7,258 nt of DNA, taken from positions 1 through 7,258 of the forward strand of contig JAUWBW010000094.1 of assembly GCA_030609665.1 (NCBI GenBank). The letters run 5' to 3'. This DNA comes from Methanosarcinaceae archaeon. Lineage in GTDB: Archaea; Halobacteriota; Methanosarcinia; Methanosarcinales; Methanosarcinaceae. Made by a program: the position numbers and the translations under genes. Shown one piece after another: positions 4,911 through 7,258 of this stretch. Each line of letters opens with the position of its first letter. Positions within the stretch are counted from its first letter, which is position 1. The notes beneath the pieces were generated by a model. The model was not told the origin of the DNA. It did not search any database and saw only the letters and a program-made list of their open reading frames with translations.

Positions 4911-4925
4911 TTTTCAGACAGCCTC
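4911..4925. mobile_element. Possible insertion-sequence end (single terminus)
   Basis: TTTTCAGACAGCCTC, read on the other strand as GAGGCTGTCTGAAAA, resembles the terminal inverted repeats of transposons of the IS1182, IS5 and related groups, which often carry GGCTGTCTxAAAA-type ends. Only one end is found: no matching partner or transposase frame lies within the window. It may be the residue of an element that disrupted the vsr gene. The resemblance is from memory of such ends, so confidence is limited. Confidence 0.3.
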
Positions 4926-4976
4926 TATATACAATCAAAAATTGCTAAACAAATACTATTTTCTATGTCATGGGGG

Positions 4977-5032
4977 AGTATCGGAGCGCAGCGTAGATAC
5001 TTCATTGCGCCTTCTGAGACGCACCTCGGGTG
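4977..5032. repeat. Small inverted repeats downstream of the kinase gene
   Basis: AGTATC (4977-4982) and GATACT (4996-5001) form a 6-bp stem over a GC-rich 13-nt loop. Nearer the kinase stop, CACC (5022-5025) and GGTG (5029-5032) form a 4-bp stem with a 3-nt loop. Either could shape the 3' end of the kinase transcript, but no clear T-run follows on the minus strand, so terminator function is doubtful. Confidence 0.3.
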
Positions 5033-5041
5033 TTTCATCAA

Positions 5042-7258
5042 TCACTTCGGCAACATAATATGGAACGTTGTTCCAATCCCTTCTTCACTCTCAGCCCATA
5101 TTTCACCGTTGTGAACTTTAACAATGAGTTTGCTGATATACAGACCAATTCCGGTTCCTCCATACCTTCGCGTAGTCGAGGCATCGACCTGATAGAATTT
5201 ATCAAACAGATTGGAAATCACCTCATTTGAAATGCCGATTCCGGTGTCGCTCACTGTAATGTGAATATTCTCGCTATCCTCAAATGCCGCCACTGTGATT
5301 TTACCACCATTTGGGGTGAACTTGGTCGCATTTTCAAACAGATTTATAAAAACCTGAGTCAATTTATCTGCATCTCCTTTAATTAAAGGCAGATCAGACG
5401 GAGTATTATTTTCAATTGTCAATTCCTTACTGTTGATTTGTGGAGATATATCAATGAGTGCATTGCCTATAATATCAGTTATGTTAACCGGATGTATCGC
5501 ATATTTATCTTTCCCGGATTTTTGAATCGTCAGGTACAATATCGAATTTATCAGTCTACCCAGCCGTTCAGAATTGCGAATGACTGCATCCATTACCTTT
5601 TTCTGCTGCTCGTTTAGCGGACCGTACATCTCACCCTGCATGACTTCGCTGAAACCTTTAATGGATACGAGAGGTGTTTTGAGTTCATGGCTTACATTCG
5701 ATAAGAATTCGTCTTTCATCTTATCAAGGGATTTGAGTTCTTTATTTGATCTTGCAAGTTCCTCTGCGTATATTTTAAGCGATTCTTCGGCATTCTTTCG
5801 GTCAGTAATATCAAGTGCAGTCCCATATACCTTGACAACATTGCCATTACTGTCACATACAACTTCGGCAGGTGAATATACGTACCGTATGGATCCATCA
5901 GGACGTACAATCCGATATTCAAATGGTTCTCCCTCTCCATTCTTAATCCAACCCGCGAACTTCTCATTAACGTAATCAAGGTCATCCGGATGCATCCCTG
6001 CAAGCATAGTTTTCGATTCAATTTCATCTGCAGGGTCAAAACCGTATATACTATAGATCTCATCAGACCAAACACTTACACCAGTCTTAACATCAAATTC
6101 CCAATCCCCTACATGTGCGACTTCCTGTGCCCTAAGCAACCTGTGTTCACTTTCTTGAAGCGCTACCTCTGCCTTCTTGCGCTCGGTGATGTCGTGAGCA
6201 TAAACGGCAACTGCTGTTACTTCTCCCGCCTGATTAAAAATAGGATGAATATGCGACTCGAATGTGCTAATTAATCCTACATCTTCGAATTGTAACGGCA
6301 CACCCGTCTTGAAGACTTTATCAATCATAGCTTTCCTATTGTGTACTGATTTATTTGGGGTATAATCAAAAACGCTTTTACCCACAACATCACCTATCTC
6401 TAAGCCCACTCTTTTTGCAAAGCTCTCGTTCGAAGAGAGAATGATTCCATTGTTATCAATCAGATGTATTATATCGGGACTAGCATCAAGGATAGCTCGT
6501 AGCGCCCCCTCCGCCTTTTTGCGCTCGGTGATGTCATGAATAATTGTCAAATAACACTTTTTCCCCTCCCAGATCGTTACAGTTGATAACATTTCAACAG
6601 GTACTATTGTTCCATCTTTTTTAACGATGATTCGGTCATAGTCCGTCTGAACTGTTTTGCCTGCCATCCGGTCTTTCATTCTTTGTTTGAGTTTGTCAAT
6701 TTCTTCAGGTGGGGTAAAATCCCATTTGGTCATGTTGAGCAATTCATCCTTGCTGTAACCCGTAATTTCTGAATATTTGGGATTTACATAAATATGGTAA
6801 GCGTTTTCGTCTGCGATAGCCACGCCATCCATTAGGTTCTCGACCAGGTCACGGAAGTTTTGTTCAGTTGCCCGCAGTGCCTCCTCTTTTTGCGCAACAT
6901 CTTCCAGAATGCTCAGGAGTGACTTTCTGGCTTGTTCAGATTCTTCATAAAGCCCTTGAAGTTCCTTCTTGCTGGAGAACAGTTGCCCTGTCTTCTTTGT
7001 TAGTTCCTTTTCTGTTTTCTCTCTCACTTGTATTTCCTTAATGACATTCTCATGAGCCGTACAAGCTTCTATAGCAACGCTTAATTTTTTAGAAAGACTG
7101 ACAAGTAGATTTGCTAAAGGTTCATCTGCTATTTCCCTACTGGCATAGACCAGATAAAGAATCGCCACATTGTTTATAGGCACAATCAATACGGATTCTT
7201 CTTTTCCTGTCAGGACAGGACAATACTGCAAAAAATCGGTATCATCTTTGTATCTAAG
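5042..7258 (-). CDS. Multi-PAS sensor histidine kinase (N-terminus beyond window)
   Basis: At least 738 residues; the frame is open to the window edge, so the true start lies outside and the in-frame TTG at 7229-7231 is probably not the start. Counting from that TTG, residues 1-60 look like the end of a GAF-type sensor domain. About 60-122 is a charged, probably coiled-coil linker. Three PAS/PAC units follow (about 123-238, 244-352 and 363-477). The first two end in HDITERKKAE and the third in LDITDRKNAE. The HisKA domain has FLSNVSHELKTP with the phosphorylated His at 515. The ATPase domain has an N-box (FINLFENATKF, Asn634), DTGIGI (662-667), FDKFYQVD and GGTGIGLYI (691-699). All catalytic boxes are intact. 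No membrane helix is visible in the part present, so sensing is probably cytosolic. No response regulator or receiver domain is nearby, making it an orphan kinase. The signal is unknown. Confidence 0.93.
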   Translation of the reverse strand, partial: LRYKDDTDFLQYCPVLTGKEESVLIVPINNVAILYLVYASREIADEPLANLLVSLSKKLSVAIEACTAHENVIKEIQVREKTEKELTKKTGQLFSSKKELQGLYEESEQARKSLLSILEDVAQKEEALRATEQNFRDLVENLMDGVAIADENAYHIYVNPKYSEITGYSKDELLNMTKWDFTPPEEIDKLKQRMKDRMAGKTVQTDYDRIIVKKDGTIVPVEMLSTVTIWEGKKCYLTIIHDITERKKAEGALRAILDASPDIIHLIDNNGIILSSNESFAKRVGLEIGDVVGKSVFDYTPNKSVHNRKAMIDKVFKTGVPLQFEDVGLISTFESHIHPIFNQAGEVTAVAVYAHDITERKKAEVALQESEHRLLRAQEVAHVGDWEFDVKTGVSVWSDEIYSIYGFDPADEIESKTMLAGMHPDDLDYVNEKFAGWIKNGEGEPFEYRIVRPDGSIRYVYSPAEVVCDSNGNVVKVYGTALDITDRKNAEESLKIYAEELARSNKELKSLDKMKDEFLSNVSHELKTPLVSIKGFSEVMQGEMYGPLNEQQKKVMDAVIRNSERLGRLINSILYLTIQKSGKDKYAIHPVNITDIIGNALIDISPQINSKELTIENNTPSDLPLIKGDADKLTQVFINLFENATKFTPNGGKITVAAFEDSENIHITVSDTGIGISNEVISNLFDKFYQVDASTTRRYGGTGIGLYISKLIVKVHNGEIWAESEEGIGTTFHIMLPK

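Larger units (their letters stand above)
4738..5041. other. 304-bp gene-poor scar between convergent genes
   Basis: This gap separates the ends of the DUF1294 gene and the histidine kinase. It holds, in order, a T-run (4755-4760), the second 60-bp repeat (4762-4821), a 7-bp inverted repeat (4834-4855), the apparent first codons of a vsr gene (4855-4893), an IS-end-like sequence (4911-4925), an AT-rich stretch with no recognisable coding (4926-4970) and small inverted repeats (4977-5001 and 5022-5032). Base composition shifts abruptly near 4971, from AT-rich to GC-rich, which suggests joined segments of different origin. I see no tRNA, CRISPR unit or intact gene in it. Confidence 0.6.

Noticed and set aside
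4926..5041. Possible small minus-strand peptide gene downstream of the kinase
   Set aside because: A short frame starting MKHPRCVSEGAMKYL exists but has no recognisable family or ribosome site, and it ends within the IS-like segment.
4855..5058. A 67-codon plus-strand open frame as a complete gene
   Set aside because: Only the first 13 codons resemble a known protein (Vsr). The rest crosses an IS-like end, a composition change and the kinase 3' end, so it is treated as a remnant.

Overview
The window looks like a euryarchaeal chromosome, most likely from the methanogen/ANME order Methanosarcinales. The evidence is archaeal TATA boxes with GGAGG-type Shine-Dalgarno sites, a MoaD ending in FPPVSGG, a MoeA of archaeal type, a stand-alone Roadblock/LC7 protein, paired crcB and DUF190 genes, and a large multi-PAS histidine kinase. 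The order is an inference from gene content, not from a marker gene.

Layout: 1-170 (-) is a 5'-truncated DUF488 remnant running off the left edge. 229-594 (+) is a Roadblock/LC7 protein with its own TATA box. It converges on a long minus-strand cluster that reads, in transcription order, moaD (4387-4103), moeA (4062-2872), crcB copy A (2870-2478), crcB copy B (2415-2047), two DUF190 PII-like genes (2013-1693 and 1642-1283) and a SagB-type nitroreductase (1264-665). Divergent from moaD is a small DUF1294 membrane protein (4468-4737, +). A 304-bp scar follows (4738-5041). The rest is a histidine kinase (7258-5042, -) whose N-terminus lies beyond the right edge.

The most notable unexplained structure is a perfect 60-bp direct repeat at 2447-2506 and 4762-4821. 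It combines an AT-rich TATA-like half with an imperfect hairpin half. Copy 1 sits between the two crcB genes. It supplies the last codons and stop of crcB copy A and a plausible promoter for crcB copy B and the genes after it. Copy 2 precedes what reads as the first codons of a vsr (very-short-patch repair endonuclease) gene. That reading frame loses similarity after about 13 codons, just before a sequence resembling an insertion-sequence end.

Functionally, moaD and moeA serve molybdenum/tungsten cofactor synthesis. The two CrcB/Fluc proteins are probably a fluoride-exporting pair, with two PII-like DUF190 proteins as candidate regulators. The SagB-like flavoprotein ends the cluster and has no visible peptide substrate. 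Whether the cofactor half and the fluoride half are functionally linked or only co-transcribed cannot be decided from the sequence.
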